From Vibrio sp. 10N.261.45.E2 (GTDB lineage Bacteria; Pseudomonadota; Gammaproteobacteria; Enterobacterales; Vibrionaceae), in the NCBI RefSeq assembly GCF_002875705.1, contig NZ_MCZZ01000133.1:1-64000 (forward strand): a stretch of DNA of 64,000 nt, given 5' to 3'. The notes beneath the pieces were generated by a model. The model saw only the letters and a program-made list of their open reading frames with translations. It was not told the origin of the DNA and did no database searches. Positions 18,874-28,936 of the stretch are shown here, piece by piece (the stretch's first letter is position 1; each line of letters starts with the position of its first letter). A program made the translations under genes and the position numbers.

Positions 18874-19914
18874 GTGAGTGGTAATACTTCTTCTCTAAGC
18901 TACAAAGACGCTGGTGTTGATATCGACGCAGGTAATGCACTAGTAGACCGTATTAAAGGTGCTGTTAAACGCACTCGTCGCCCTGAAGTAATGGGCGGTA
19001 TTGGTGGCTTTGGCGCCCTATGTGAACTTCCAACGAAATACAAAGAGCCGGTACTTGTTTCAGGTACTGATGGTGTTGGTACTAAACTTCGCCTTGCTTT
19101 GGATCTGAAAAAACACGACACCATTGGTATCGACCTAGTGGCAATGTGTGTGAACGACTTAATCGTTCAAGGTGGTGAGCCGCTATTCTTCCTAGACTAC
19201 TACGCAACAGGTAAGCTAGACGTAGATACAGCAGCAGACGTTGTTTCTGGTATTGCCGAAGGCTGTGTTCAAGCTGGCTGTGCACTAATCGGTGGTGAAA
19301 CGGCTGAAATGCCGGGCATGTACGAAGGCGACGACTACGACGTAGCTGGCTTCTGTGTTGGTGTTGTAGAAAAAGCTGACATCATCGACGGTACTAAAGT
19401 AGCAGCAGGCGACGCACTTATTGCTGTTGGCTCAAGTGGTCCACACTCAAACGGTTACTCTTTAATTCGTAAAGTTCTAGAAGTTTCTGGTGCTGATAAG
19501 AGTGAAGAACTAGAAGGTCGCACTATCGGTGAACACCTACTAGAACCAACTAAGATTTACATCAAATCAGCGCTTAAGATGATTGCTGAGCATGACATCC
19601 ATGCTATCTCGCACATCACAGGTGGTGGTTTCTGGGAAAACATCCCTCGCGTACTTCCTGAAGGGACTAAAGCAGTCATTGATGGCAACAGCTGGGAATG
19701 GCCTGCTATCTTCAACTGGCTACAAGAGAAAGGTAACGTGGAAACATTTGAAATGTACCGCACTTTCAACTGTGGTGTAGGCCTAGTTGTTGCTCTACCT
19801 AAAGATCAAGCAGACGCTGCTGTTGAACTACTGAAAGCTGAAGGCGAAAACGCTTGGGTTATCGGTGAGATCGCAAATGCTGAAGCTGGCGAAGAGCAAG
19901 TTGAAATCAAATAA
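18874..19914 (+). CDS. purM: Phosphoribosylaminoimidazole synthetase (AIR synthetase)
   Basis: Fifth step of purine synthesis: ATP-dependent ring closure of FGAM to AIR. 346 residues (E. coli 345). Typical N-terminus [15 protein letters not shown] and nucleotide-site [11 protein letters not shown]. Translation starts at GTG with CGAGGA 7 bases upstream; the E. coli gene also uses a non-ATG start. A PurR box controls the promoter. purN follows but is separated by a terminator-like hairpin. Confidence 0.97.
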   Translation: MSGNTSSLSYKDAGVDIDAGNALVDRIKGAVKRTRRPEVMGGIGGFGALCELPTKYKEPVLVSGTDGVGTKLRLALDLKKHDTIGIDLVAMCVNDLIVQGGEPLFFLDYYATGKLDVDTAADVVSGIAEGCVQAGCALIGGETAEMPGMYEGDDYDVAGFCVGVVEKADIIDGTKVAAGDALIAVGSSGPHSNGYSLIRKVLEVSGADKSEELEGRTIGEHLLEPTKIYIKSALKMIAEHDIHAISHITGGGFWENIPRVLPEGTKAVIDGNSWEWPAIFNWLQEKGNVETFEMYRTFNCGVGLVVALPKDQADAAVELLKAEGENAWVIGEIANAEAGEEQVEIK

Positions 19915-19941
19915 GTGATACGTTCACTTACTTAGTTAATC

Positions 19942-19969
19942 AATGAGGACCGAATGGTCCTCATTTTGC
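19942..19969 (+). terminator. Terminator-like hairpin between purM and purN
   Basis: AATGAGGACC/GGTCCTCATT with a 4-base loop followed by only TTTTGCT. The U-tract is short, so partial read-through into purN is likely. Confidence 0.65.
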
Positions 19970-20034
19970 TATTTAGCCCGCAGAAAACCTTAATTTATGT
20001 AGGTACATTGTAAACAGTTCAGTTAATCAATCGT

Positions 20035-20721
20035 ATGACCCACTCTATGAAAAACAATCACTCAAGTAAAACCAACCACTCTACGAAAAACATCGTTGTG
20101 TTAATTTCAGGAAGCGGAAGCAACTTACAGGCGATTTTGGATGCCTGCGATAACGATATGATTGATGCGTCAGTTAAAGCTGTCTTCTCAAACAAAGCAG
20201 AAGCTTTTGGATTAGAGCGAGCGAAAACGGCAGGTGTTGACGCTCACTCAGTGAATCCAAAAGACTTTGGCTCACGTGAAGAATTTGACCACGAATTGAT
20301 GGTTCAGATCGATGCTTACCAGCCTGATTTAATCGTACTCGCTGGTTACATGCGAATCCTGAGTTCTGAGTTTGTTCGTCATTATGCCGGTAAAATGGTC
20401 AACATCCACCCTTCACTGTTACCTAAGTACCCTGGCCTACACACCCACCAGCGTGCCATTGATGCACAAGATAAAGAGCACGGAACTAGCGTTCACTTTG
20501 TTACCGAAGAGCTCGATGGTGGTCCTGTTATCTTACAGGCTAAGGTTCCGGTATTTGAAGATGATGATGCTGATATTCTAGCAAGCCGCGTGCTTACTCA
20601 AGAACACTGCATTTACCCGATGGTCTGCAAATGGTTCGCGGAAGAACGTTTGTCAATGCTAAACGGGCAGGCTGTCTTAGACGGTAAGGTATTAGGTAAG
20701 CACGGTTACGCAGAAGAGTAG
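20035..20721 (+). CDS. purN: Phosphoribosylglycinamide formyltransferase (GAR transformylase)
   Basis: Third step of purine synthesis, transferring formyl from 10-formyl-THF to GAR. Catalytic residues are visible in NIHPSLLPKYPGLHTHQ (Asn and His) and in ELDGGPVI (Asp). 228 residues against 212 in E. coli because of an N-terminal Ser/Asn/His/Lys-rich extension of about 17 residues before NIVVLISGSGSNLQA. The ATG lacks a good Shine-Dalgarno sequence, and a second in-frame ATG follows four codons later, so the start is uncertain. Confidence 0.93.
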   Translation: MTHSMKNNHSSKTNHSTKNIVVLISGSGSNLQAILDACDNDMIDASVKAVFSNKAEAFGLERAKTAGVDAHSVNPKDFGSREEFDHELMVQIDAYQPDLIVLAGYMRILSSEFVRHYAGKMVNIHPSLLPKYPGLHTHQRAIDAQDKEHGTSVHFVTEELDGGPVILQAKVPVFEDDDADILASRVLTQEHCIYPMVCKWFAEERLSMLNGQAVLDGKVLGKHGYAEE

Positions 20722-20738
20722 TGCCAAGAATATAGAAC

Positions 20739-20784
20739 AAAAAAGGCCGTTAACTGGTTGAGTACAGTGAACGGCCTTTCTTTT
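20739..20784. terminator. Bidirectional terminator, purN/yafJ
   Basis: AAAAGGCCGTT and AACGGCCTTTC stem with a long loop; T-run TTCTTTT on the plus strand and A-run giving T on the minus strand; between converging genes. Confidence 0.85.
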
Positions 20785-20800
20785 ATCAGTAAACAGATGT

Positions 20801-21646
20801 TTAGCTTAATGGTTCAGTAGGAGCTTGGCTCGCGACCTTTTTAGGTGCGTAAGCAACATCTTCCAACGCCTGATGGTTGTTGCCAATCAGTTCACCAAAA
20901 TGAAACAGTGCGTATTCGCCCGGCTTCATTCTGAACCACTTTTCATTGTCGGTAAGAGGTTGAGTTGCGACGACCGTCACCACATCATTCGGCGTGGTCT
21001 CTTCTTGGAAGTTAATCTCAACATCTTCATCAATTAAGCTCGCTTTACCAAAAGGTGCACGTCTGGTTATCCAGTACAAATGGTTAGTACAGTAAGTCAT
21101 CACGTACTCTCCATCACTCAACAACATATTAAACACGCCTTTCTCGCGTAGCTTGTCGCAACACTCAGCCACGAAACGAAACATACCTTCCATGTCTTGA
21201 GGTGGCTCAGGAAAACGCTCTTCAAGTTGTTTCAGTAGCCAACAAAAAGAGAGTTCACTGTCCGTTTCACCGACAGGTCTAAAACGCCCACTCACCAGAT
21301 CATCATAATCGGATAATTGACCATTGTGAGCAAAGGTCCAGTATCGCCCCCAAAGCTCACGGGTAAAAGGGTGTGTATTTTCTAGATTAACGCCACCACG
21401 GTTGGCTTGACGGATATGACTGACAACAGCTTGGCTTTTAATTGGGTAGTTTTGAACCAACTCAGCGATCTTAGATTCACAGCTAGGGTTAGGATCTTTA
21501 AATGTACGAAAACCCTTTCCTTCATAGAAGGTGATACCCCAGCCATCGCGGTGCGGGCCAGTATTACCTCCACGCTGCATAAGGCCAGTAAAGCTAAAAC
21601 AAATATCAGTTGGCACATTCGCGCTCATACCGAGCAATTCACACAT
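20801..21646 (-). CDS. yafJ: Class II glutamine amidotransferase (YafJ)
   Basis: 281-residue Ntn-type amidotransferase domain protein. Met1 is followed by Cys2 (MCELLGMSA), the nucleophile exposed after Met removal; RQANRGG, HNGQL and GETDSE are the other glutaminase-site motifs. No synthase domain is attached, so the acceptor is unknown. gmhA lies just upstream, the same gmhA-yafJ pair as in E. coli. It is about 25 residues longer at the C-terminus than E. coli YafJ. Confidence 0.9.
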   Translation of the reverse strand: MCELLGMSANVPTDICFSFTGLMQRGGNTGPHRDGWGITFYEGKGFRTFKDPNPSCESKIAELVQNYPIKSQAVVSHIRQANRGGVNLENTHPFTRELWGRYWTFAHNGQLSDYDDLVSGRFRPVGETDSELSFCWLLKQLEERFPEPPQDMEGMFRFVAECCDKLREKGVFNMLLSDGEYVMTYCTNHLYWITRRAPFGKASLIDEDVEINFQEETTPNDVVTVVATQPLTDNEKWFRMKPGEYALFHFGELIGNNHQALEDVAYAPKKVASQAPTEPLS

Positions 21647-21713
21647 GGTTTAATCTACTCCCTATTAAAACCAATGGAGCCACAAAGCTGGGCTCCAAAT
21701 GTCTGTAAAACTA

Positions 21714-22289
21714 TTATTCCATCTCTTTTTCAACAAGCTGAATCACAATGTGAATGATCTTAATGTGAATCTCTTGGATGCGGTCTGCGTAACCAAAGTG
21801 TGGAACTCGGATTTCAATATCGGCACAGCCTGCCATTTTACCGCCGTCTTTACCGGTTAACGCGATGGTTTTCATGCCTTTAGCTTGAGCCGCTTCAATC
21901 GCTTTTAGAATGTTGCCTGAGTTACCAGAAGTCGATAAACCAAATAACACGTCGCCTTTACGACCTACCGCTTCTACGTAACGAGAAAACACGTGGTCGT
22001 AACCAAAATCATTACTTACACAAGATAAGTGGCTAGGGTCTGAAATCGCAATGCCAGCGTAGCCTGGGCGATTTTCGCGGTATCGGCCAGTTAGCTCTTC
22101 CGCAAAGTGCATCGCATCACAGTGTGAGCCACCGTTACCACAAGAAAGCACTTTACCTTCTTGCTTGAATGAGTCAGCAATCAGTTTTGCCGCCGCTTCG
22201 ATTTGAGCGATGTTATGGTCATCACTCAAGAACTTATTCAGAACGTCAGCAGCTTCGTTCAATTCACTTTTGATTAGGTCATGGTACAT
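21714..22289 (-). CDS. gmhA: Sedoheptulose-7-phosphate isomerase
   Basis: Makes D-glycero-D-manno-heptose 7-phosphate, the first step to ADP-heptose for the LPS inner core. 191 residues (E. coli 192), SIS fold: [18 protein letters not shown] carries metal ligands His61 and Glu65, and STSGNS is the phosphate-binding loop. It stands first in a likely gmhA-yafJ transcript starting near the 22.3 kb intergenic region. Confidence 0.96.
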   Translation of the reverse strand: MYHDLIKSELNEAADVLNKFLSDDHNIAQIEAAAKLIADSFKQEGKVLSCGNGGSHCDAMHFAEELTGRYRENRPGYAGIAISDPSHLSCVSNDFGYDHVFSRYVEAVGRKGDVLFGLSTSGNSGNILKAIEAAQAKGMKTIALTGKDGGKMAGCADIEIRVPHFGYADRIQEIHIKIIHIVIQLVEKEME

Positions 22290-22498
22290 AAGGCTTATCT
22301 CTTATTTTTATGACGCAGCTTAACGTGCGCGAAATGAGAATGAAGGGTTTTCCCCTCTTTATAGCTGAGTTTACCCACAAACATGAAATAGTGTCGACAC
22401 TTAAGCCCAAAGATTGCCACCTTAATTAGAGTCTGTTGGCCTTTCGAGCTGATTTTTGCAGCACTTTGTGGGAAATTTATACAAGGCAGAGGCTTTGA

Positions 22499-22680
22499 CA
22501 TGTAGTTAGCCTACATGAAAAGCCAATAACGTAGTAGAAATGAACCACAAAGGCTGCCCGAAGGGTTCGGCTAAAATCGTTTTATACTTTGTTGAAGAAT
22601 ATTTGCTTAGAATGACTAGGCTACATACTCTTCGCCGCGCCTAAAACGATTCTGACTAGGCGTCCCCATCCGAACAAAAT
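22499..22680. repeat. Putative dispersed Vibrio element with inverted repeats and tiny ORFs
   Basis: The 607-bp gmhA-fadE gap has no ordinary gene. This part contains a hairpin (ATGTAG/CTACAT, 22499-22515), an inverted pair AATCGTTTTA (22575-22584) and TAAAACGATT (22642-22651), an outer pair GTTCGG/CCGAAC, and a duplicated TGACTAGGC. Two plus-strand frames are open: one of 34 codons at 22540-22644 (starting MNHKGCPKGSAK, ending TLRRA) and an overlapping short frame reading MKSQ-stop then RSRNEPQRLPEGFG. I recall very similar short peptides annotated many times in Vibrio genomes, which would make this a dispersed element rather than a gene; that memory is unverified. The remainder of the gap (22290-22498 and 22681-22830) shows nothing definite except the FadR-like site. 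Confidence 0.4.
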
Positions 22681-22832
22681 TGAACCACGCAAGATCAACA
22701 GACCCTAACCTCTCACTGCCGATCCGTCCAAATAATCACCACCAACCTCTCACAATTAGAACTTTAGCTCTACTCAGATCACTTTTTACCCAACTTTTAG
22801 TTTTACAAATATTTAATATTTTGTTTACACTT

Positions 22833-22849
22833 GACTGGTTAGACCTCTT
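22833..22849. promoter_or_regulatory. FadR-like operator upstream of fadE
   Basis: GACTGGTTAGACCTCTT contains CTGGTTAGACC, one mismatch from the FadR core CTGGTCnGACC. It lies 48 bp before the fadE ATG, where bound FadR would block transcription until acyl-CoA releases it. Confidence 0.55.
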
Positions 22850-22896
22850 ACCTAAAGCTTAATAACAATAAGTGATCTCTGAAAAGGAAATCGATC

Positions 22897-25362
22897 ATGA
22901 ACATATTGCTCTCCCTACTCGGCATGACAGCCATTTTAGGCGTCTGTCTTTACCATAGAGTTAGTCTGGTACGTGCGTTAGTTGTATTAACCGGCGCAAT
23001 GGTAGCATTAACACTGTTTGGCAACGTGGCTGTCACTGGCTGGCTTTGTTACCTATTAGCTGTTGCTATCTTTGCTGTGCCGACAATTCGTCAGACGCTA
23101 ATCAGTCAAAAAGCACTCTCTTTATTTAAGAAAGTTCTACCGGCGATGTCTCAAACAGAAAAAGAAGCATTGGAAGCCGGAACCGTATGGTGGGAAGCAG
23201 AGCTGTTCAAAGGTAAACCTGAATGGAAAAAGCTTCAGAACATTGCTGACCCGAAGCTCTCTGAAGCGGAGCAAGCGTTTTTAGATGGTCCAGTAAATAC
23301 CGTGTGTGAAATGGTCAATGATTATCAAGTAACACATGAACTTGCTGATTTGCCACCAGAAGTGTGGCAATACCTGAAAGACCACAAATTCTTCGCCATG
23401 ATCATCAAGAAAAAATACGGCGGTTTAGAATTCTCAGCTTATGCTCAGTCTTTGGTTCTACAGAAGCTAACAGGTGTTTCAAGCGTATTATCATCAACGG
23501 TTGGTGTTCCTAACTCGTTAGGCCCAGGTGAACTGTTACAACACTACGGAACAGAAGAACAAAGAAACCATTACCTTCCTCGTTTAGCGGAAGGTAAAGA
23601 GATCCCTTGTTTCGCACTGACCAGCCCAGAAGCAGGCTCTGATGCGGGATCTATCCCAGATTACGGCGTGGTATGTAAAGGGGAATGGCAAGGTGAAGAA
23701 GTACTGGGCATGCGCCTAACTTGGAACAAGCGTTACATCACTCTTGCGCCTGTCGCGACTGTTTTGGGCTTGGCTTTTAAGCTACGCGACCCGGACGGCC
23801 TACTTGGTGACCAACAAGATCTTGGCATCACATGTGCGTTAATCCCAACAGATTTAAAAGGCGTACAGATTGGCAACCGCCACTTCCCGCTGAATGTTCC
23901 GTTCCAGAACGGTCCGACTCAAGGTGATGATATCTTCGTGCCTATCGATTTCATCATTGGTGGCCAGAAAATGGCAGGTCAAGGCTGGCGTATGCTGGTT
24001 GAATGTCTGTCGGTGGGTCGTGGTATCACACTGCCTTCAAACTCAACGGGTGGTATCAAAACAGCCGCACTTGCTACTGGCGCTTACGCTCGTATCCGTC
24101 GTCAATTCAAACAACCTATTGGTCGCATGGAAGGGGTTGAAGAGCCACTTGCACGCCTAGCTGGTAATGCCTATGTAATGGATGCAGCAAGTAACCTCAC
24201 CGTTGCAGGTATCGACCTTGGTGAAAAACCTTCAGTTATCTCTGCCATCGTTAAGTACCACTGTACTCACCGTGGACAACGCAGCATCATCGATGCGATG
24301 GATATCGTAGGCGGTAAAGGTATTTGCTTGGGCCCATCGAACTTCTTAGCGCGTGGTTACCAAGGCTCTCCAATTGCGATTACGGTTGAAGGTGCAAACA
24401 TCCTGACTCGCTCGATGATCATCTATGGTCAAGGTGCGATTCGTTGTCACCCTTACGTTCTTAACGAAATGGAAGCGGCTTACTCTGAAAGCAGTGATGC
24501 TCTGGATAAGTTTGATTCAGCGTTAGCAGGACACGTTAGCTTCACTATGAGTAATCTAGTACGAAGCTTATGGTTTGGTTTAACCGATGGTCGTGGTTCA
24601 GATGCGCCAACACCTTCAAATAAAACAGATAAACAGACACAACGTTACTACCAACAGCTAAACCGCTACAGTGCAAACCTAGCGCTACTGTCTGATATCT
24701 CAATGGCAGTTCTAGGTGGCTCACTGAAGCGTAGAGAACGTTTATCAGCGCGACTGGGTGACATCCTGAGTCAACTTTACCTTGGCTCAGCAACGCTGAA
24801 ACGCTTTGAAAGTGAAGGCAGCCACGCCGAAGACCTACCGCTAGTACATTGGGGGATGCAAGATAGCTTACGTCAGACTGAAGTGGCAATTGATGAGTTC
24901 TTGGCGAACTTCCCTAACCCTGTAATTGGTCGTCTGCTTCGTGTTGTGCTAATGCCATTTGGCCGTATCCGCCGTGCACCAAACGACAAGCTGGATAGCA
25001 AAGTCGCGCACATTCTACAAACACCAAGTGAAACACGCTCTCGTATCGGTCGTGGCCAATACCTGGAAGCAACGGAATACAACCCAGTAGGTAAGATTGA
25101 AAAAGCGCTAGAAGTGATTCTTCAAGCTGAACCTCTGTTCGACAAAGTCTGCAAAGAGACACATCAAAAACGTGCCTTCTTACGACTTGATCTTGTTGCT
25201 CAGTTGGGACTTGAAAAAGGCATCTTAACGCAAGAAGAAGCAAACCTTCTGATTAGCGCTGAGGAACATAGACTGTACACGATTAATGTGGATGACTTCT
25301 CACCAGAGGAGCTTGCGGCAAAGTCGCAGTATCCAGACCAATCGATTGATAACGTCGCCTAG
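22897..25362 (+). CDS. fadE: Acyl-CoA dehydrogenase FadE
   Basis: FAD enzyme for the first oxidation of fatty acid beta-oxidation. 821 residues (E. coli 814), the long form with two N-terminal membrane segments (about 1-60) before the dehydrogenase domain. [15 protein letters not shown] is the flavin/substrate signature; the C-terminal DUF1974-type extension of FadE runs from about residue 520. RBS AAAGGAAA before the ATG. Single-gene unit with a FadR-like site upstream and a strong terminator downstream. Confidence 0.97.
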   Translation: MNILLSLLGMTAILGVCLYHRVSLVRALVVLTGAMVALTLFGNVAVTGWLCYLLAVAIFAVPTIRQTLISQKALSLFKKVLPAMSQTEKEALEAGTVWWEAELFKGKPEWKKLQNIADPKLSEAEQAFLDGPVNTVCEMVNDYQVTHELADLPPEVWQYLKDHKFFAMIIKKKYGGLEFSAYAQSLVLQKLTGVSSVLSSTVGVPNSLGPGELLQHYGTEEQRNHYLPRLAEGKEIPCFALTSPEAGSDAGSIPDYGVVCKGEWQGEEVLGMRLTWNKRYITLAPVATVLGLAFKLRDPDGLLGDQQDLGITCALIPTDLKGVQIGNRHFPLNVPFQNGPTQGDDIFVPIDFIIGGQKMAGQGWRMLVECLSVGRGITLPSNSTGGIKTAALATGAYARIRRQFKQPIGRMEGVEEPLARLAGNAYVMDAASNLTVAGIDLGEKPSVISAIVKYHCTHRGQRSIIDAMDIVGGKGICLGPSNFLARGYQGSPIAITVEGANILTRSMIIYGQGAIRCHPYVLNEMEAAYSESSDALDKFDSALAGHVSFTMSNLVRSLWFGLTDGRGSDAPTPSNKTDKQTQRYYQQLNRYSANLALLSDISMAVLGGSLKRRERLSARLGDILSQLYLGSATLKRFESEGSHAEDLPLVHWGMQDSLRQTEVAIDEFLANFPNPVIGRLLRVVLMPFGRIRRAPNDKLDSKVAHILQTPSETRSRIGRGQYLEATEYNPVGKIEKALEVILQAEPLFDKVCKETHQKRAFLRLDLVAQLGLEKGILTQEEANLLISAEEHRLYTINVDDFSPEELAAKSQYPDQSIDNVA

Positions 25363-25375
25363 GCTCAGGATTAGA

Positions 25376-25410
25376 ACAAAAACGGGACTCCTATGAGTCC
25401 CGTTTTTTTA
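25376..25410. terminator. Bidirectional terminator, fadE/TIGR03503 gene
   Basis: AAAAACGGGACTC/GAGTCCCGTTTTT with a CTAT loop, T-run on both strands. Confidence 0.92.
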
Positions 25411-25476
25411 TTCTCAGCACAGTTATTATGAGCAAGAATGTTTTTAATCTCCGAGTAGCTCAGTGATACGAACGAA

Positions 25477-26724
25477 TTACTTTGGTGCCTTGAGCTGCAT
25501 CTCAGGGAGTGCTTTTTTCTTAGCTGTCACTTTACGAACCACAAACCAAATCAATAAGCCCAATAGAATAGCGACCACATTACCCACCGCAATAATGATC
25601 ATACTGCGCTGTCTATCGTCTTCACGTTTTTGAAGAATCATCAACTCTGTTGCGATACGCTTCTGTTCAGCAAGCGCTTCTTCTTGAAGGCGTCGTGACT
25701 CTGCTAAGTCGATATCCTCAACAACGCTGTACGACTGCTCGGTAATTGGAAAGATCAGTGGGCGCTGACTTGAAGCATCAGTGGCATAAACCATCCCAGA
25801 CCAGTTATAAATCCCTAAATCGCCATTATAAGGCACCTCTAAAGCGACTTTCATTGTGTCGACTTCAGCTTGCCCCTGCTTGTACATAACATATTCATCA
25901 GGCGCCTTGTGCTCAACATGAACCGCCAAAGAACTCGGTGCGATCATGCCCTGTTCACCAGACACCACAATAGTATGAGGTAAGCCCTCTTTTCGAGACT
26001 GAATGAAGGTGGTAGTGAGCGGTGTTGGGTAAACCAAGACTTCTTGTTCTTGCGCTCGCAGGAACACGCCATTCCCAGAAGTAATACGTGCTCGATATTT
26101 ACCTGGTTCGATATCTATTGGCAAAGAGACGGTGAACACACCATCCCCGGCTTTTTCATCGAGATCCACACCGTCATCGGCAAACTCTCCCATCACAACA
26201 GGCACCGGGCGTGCTTCTCTCACCAAAGATTCTTCATTTTCAACAAACTTGGTAAAGGTGACCTTAAGCTTCACGCGGTCGAGAAAATCACGCAGCACCA
26301 AAGGCTTACCATCAGAAGTCAGTTGAGCAGTAAATTTGATACGTTCGGTTTGATACAACTTATCGGGAAATTCATTAGCATCCAAAACAAGATGAGATAG
26401 GAGCTTGATGTTGTTCTTAGGGGAAACTTTACCGACTGCTTGCCATGGGCCAGGCATTGGCTTGTCGATAGAGATAATGTCCATGGACGACTCTTCGTAC
26501 CAACGGACATTATCAGCATTACGCCAAGAGTAGTATTTCTTGCCGTCAGGGCGAACCAAAACGACAGGCTTAGAGTTATCGGCTCGATAAATCACAAAGG
26601 TGACTTGTTCAATACTGGGGTCAACGCGAAAACGGTTGTCCAATAAACTCATTACGGATTCCGTTGCCGCATGTAAGCCAAAGCTTAACAGCAATAAGCA
26701 ACTGGTAGCCAATACCCTTAACAT
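25477..26724 (-). CDS. TIGR03503 family membrane-anchored periplasmic protein
   Basis: 415 residues: signal peptide (about 1-20, LLLLSFGLHAA), a long periplasmic region rich in beta strands (residues 25-340, with FADDGVDLDEKAGDGVFT resembling a choice of Ig-like/BACON-type sheet), a helical stretch rich in Arg/Glu (345-375), one membrane segment (about 376-398) and a Lys-rich tail. This matches TIGR03503, a family of Vibrio, Shewanella and relatives with no known function. It starts 9 bp after dnaQ, so the two are probably one transcript. Confidence 0.75.
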   Translation of the reverse strand: MLRVLATSCLLLLSFGLHAATESVMSLLDNRFRVDPSIEQVTFVIYRADNSKPVVLVRPDGKKYYSWRNADNVRWYEESSMDIISIDKPMPGPWQAVGKVSPKNNIKLLSHLVLDANEFPDKLYQTERIKFTAQLTSDGKPLVLRDFLDRVKLKVTFTKFVENEESLVREARPVPVVMGEFADDGVDLDEKAGDGVFTVSLPIDIEPGKYRARITSGNGVFLRAQEQEVLVYPTPLTTTFIQSRKEGLPHTIVVSGEQGMIAPSSLAVHVEHKAPDEYVMYKQGQAEVDTMKVALEVPYNGDLGIYNWSGMVYATDASSQRPLIFPITEQSYSVVEDIDLAESRRLQEEALAEQKRIATELMILQKREDDRQRSMIIIAVGNVVAILLGLLIWFVVRKVTAKKKALPEMQLKAPK

Positions 26725-26733
26725 ACTTTCTCC

Positions 26734-27501
26734 CTACTGACGCCAGAGGCAGCTTCCGCTTTTCTCGACGAGATCTAAACGACTTTGATGCGCTTCTACT
26801 TCATCGGCCGTAGCTCGTAAAACCTTTAGGGATTTTCGACCACTTTCTACTCTTCGTATGCTTTCCGCTTCGCCTTCTTGTTGGCCAGCGTTAAATTGCA
26901 GCGAAGTTTGCCCACCCGTCATCAATAGGTAGACGTCGGCTAGGATTTCCGCATCGAGCAATGCGCCGTGGAGAGTACGGTGCGAGTTATCAATACCGTA
27001 ACGGTCACATAAGATATCTAGGTTGTTTCTTTTACCTGGGAATATCTTCTTCGCCATTGCCAAGGTATCGGTAACTTTACAGTAGTCATCCGTTTTACCT
27101 ATCGCAGGGTTAAGCTTCTCAAATTCATAGTCCATAAAGCCCGTATCGAAGGGCGCGTTATGAGCCACCAGCTCAGCACCTTTGATAAAGTCGAGAAACT
27201 CTTTATGTATGTCTTGGTATTCAGGCTTATCAATCAAGAATTCATCAGTAATACCGTGAACGCCAATCGCCTCTTCTTGAATCGCACGATCGGGCTTGAT
27301 ATAGACGTGAAAGTGACGTCCTGTCAGCCTACGGTTGATGATCTCTACTGCACCAATTTCAACGATGCGGTGCCCCATATAGTGAGGGCCACCTTCGGTA
27401 TTCATACCGGTGGTTTCGGTATCGAGTACAACAATGCGCTTGTTTTCGTTCGAACTGTTTTTTTCGCTCGTGCTTTGTTCTGGAGTGCTACTGGTATTCA
27501 T
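26734..27501 (-). CDS. dnaQ: DNA polymerase III epsilon subunit (proofreading exonuclease)
   Basis: 3'-5' exonuclease of the replicative core polymerase, partner of DnaE encoded at 36-40 kb. 255 residues (E. coli 243). DEDDh motifs: VLDTETTGM (Asp27, Glu29), AHNAPFDTGFM and LHGALLDAEILADVY; the C-terminal GSCLWR binds the alpha subunit. It has a Ser/Asn-rich N-terminal extension of about 16 residues; no other in-frame start exists, but the ATG lacks a clear SD. Divergent from rnhA with 56 bp between, the classical arrangement. Confidence 0.97.
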   Translation of the reverse strand: MNTSSTPEQSTSEKNSSNENKRIVVLDTETTGMNTEGGPHYMGHRIVEIGAVEIINRRLTGRHFHVYIKPDRAIQEEAIGVHGITDEFLIDKPEYQDIHKEFLDFIKGAELVAHNAPFDTGFMDYEFEKLNPAIGKTDDYCKVTDTLAMAKKIFPGKRNNLDILCDRYGIDNSHRTLHGALLDAEILADVYLLMTGGQTSLQFNAGQQEGEAESIRRVESGRKSLKVLRATADEVEAHQSRLDLVEKSGSCLWRQ

Positions 27502-27557
27502 AAGGATAACTGTGTCAGACTATGCCGATAATGTGCTTGAGGTAATAGTATCAAATC

Positions 27558-28022
27558 ATGACGAAACAAGTTGAAATTTTCACTGATGGTTCTTGTTTAG
27601 GCAACCCTGGCCCTGGAGGCTATGGCATCGTACTTCGCTACAAAAAAGTCGAGAAGACGCTAGCAGAAGGCTTCACGCTAACAACCAATAACCGCATGGA
27701 AATGCTCGCTGCTGTCGTTGCTCTCCAAGCCCTCAAAGAGCCTTGCTCTGTGATTCTGACCACAGATAGCCAATACGTGCGTCAAGGTATCACACAGTGG
27801 ATTCACAACTGGAAAAAGCGTGACTGGAAAACAGCCGACAAGAAACCGGTTAAAAATGCCGATTTATGGCAAAGGCTTGATAAAGAAACGGCGCGTCACA
27901 ACGTTGATTGGCGTTGGGTAAAAGGACACGCTGGACACAGAGAAAACGAAATGTGTGATGATTTAGCAAGAACCGCAGCTGAAAACCCAACTCAAGAAGA
28001 CACGGGTTATCAACCGAGTTAG
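27558..28022 (+). CDS. rnhA: Ribonuclease HI
   Basis: Cleaves RNA in RNA-DNA hybrids. 154 residues (E. coli 155) with all active-site residues: Asp10 ([12 protein letters not shown]), Glu48 (NRMEM), Asp70 (TTDSQYV), His124 and Asp134. Divergent from dnaQ; the 56-bp gap must contain overlapping promoters. Confidence 0.98.
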   Translation: MTKQVEIFTDGSCLGNPGPGGYGIVLRYKKVEKTLAEGFTLTTNNRMEMLAAVVALQALKEPCSVILTTDSQYVRQGITQWIHNWKKRDWKTADKKPVKNADLWQRLDKETARHNVDWRWVKGHAGHRENEMCDDLARTAAENPTQEDTGYQPS

Positions 28023-28087
28023 TCATCTTTACTGAATAATATGTGAATAGCTTAAGCCGTGTCTCATCCTAAAATACGATAAAAAAC

Positions 28088-28117
28088 GAAAAACCGACTA
28101 CGAATCGGCTTTTTCTG
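28088..28117. terminator. Terminator shared by rnhA and yafS
   Basis: CCGA/TCGG stem flanked by A5 and T5 runs so that the full stem-loop reads as a terminator both ways; the yafS stop codon lies in the loop. Confidence 0.7.
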
Positions 28118-28883
28118 TTTTTAAAGGGTATGAAGCTTTAGCTGTATCCATTGTACGACGCGAGTTGGTTCTAAAACTTGCTCCAACCGGTGAGAAACGT
28201 CGCTTAAGATGCCAATGTGGTTTGATAGGTTTGAGTGGGTAAGTACGTTTTCGAGCAACAATGAAGTATTGGCTTCCTGCGAAGGATGCACAACCACCTA
28301 AGGCATTCTCTAACCACGTCCACACCGCTTGATACTTACTCATCGGAAACAGCGCGTAGGTATCACAATGAATCACTTCATAGTTAAGTACCCCAAGCCA
28401 ATCTTTAATTCGATTTGGCGTGTACATACGCCCGCTCCAAGGCAAACTATTCTTTCTCCAAGGCATCAAACTGGCAAGCCCAGTGACACTGAAAGGATTA
28501 AAGCCGGTGATAATGATATAGCCATCATCCATCATCACTCGGTCAACTTCTCTCAATAATCGGTGTGGGTCATTGCTATAATCTAATTGATGACTAAGCA
28601 CCACAACATCAAAACTTTTCTCCAAAAAGGGCAAATTATAGCCATCCGCTATCACATTATGTAATGGGTTCTGGATATCTAGGTTTACTTGATGTTGAAT
28701 GTTGCATGTGCAGCTAGAAATCTCACTACTGAGGCCGCCGAGCTTGAGCATATGGTAACCAAATAGCTTTGGGCACCACTCATCGAGTCGAGTTTGAATT
28801 GATTCTCTCAACCAGTCCCCATTGTGCAATTGCGCCCAAGTGTAAGGACGTTCAAACTTCTTCCTGCTACGTGCTGGCTTCAT
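28098..28883 (-). CDS. yafS: Class I SAM-dependent methyltransferase (YafS)
   Basis: 261-residue predicted methyltransferase. [22 protein letters not shown] corresponds to motif post-I/II and [21 protein letters not shown] to the strand after it; motif I (GGLSSEIS) is degenerate, so SAM binding may be weak. Substrate unknown. Gene order rnhA-yafS-gloB-mltD is the same as in E. coli. The ATG at 28883 is used; a TTG one codon upstream extends it by one residue. Confidence 0.85.
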   Translation of the reverse strand: MKPARSRKKFERPYTWAQLHNGDWLRESIQTRLDEWCPKLFGYHMLKLGGLSSEISSCTCNIQHQVNLDIQNPLHNVIADGYNLPFLEKSFDVVVLSHQLDYSNDPHRLLREVDRVMMDDGYIIITGFNPFSVTGLASLMPWRKNSLPWSGRMYTPNRIKDWLGVLNYEVIHCDTYALFPMSKYQAVWTWLENALGGCASFAGSQYFIVARKRTYPLKPIKPHWHLKRRFSPVGASFRTNSRRTMDTAKASYPLKTEKADS

Positions 28884-28936
28884 CAATAATCTGTCTCACT
28901 TATTCTGTCGCACTGAAAGTGACTGGAGAACCAATA

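Noticed and set aside
22680-22862. 60-codon plus-strand ORF before fadE
   Set aside because: No SD, no family, and it covers the promoter and FadR-like site.
28769-28936. 56-codon extension of gloB
   Set aside because: Overlaps the divergent yafS gene; the conserved GloB N-terminus begins at 28937 with an SD.
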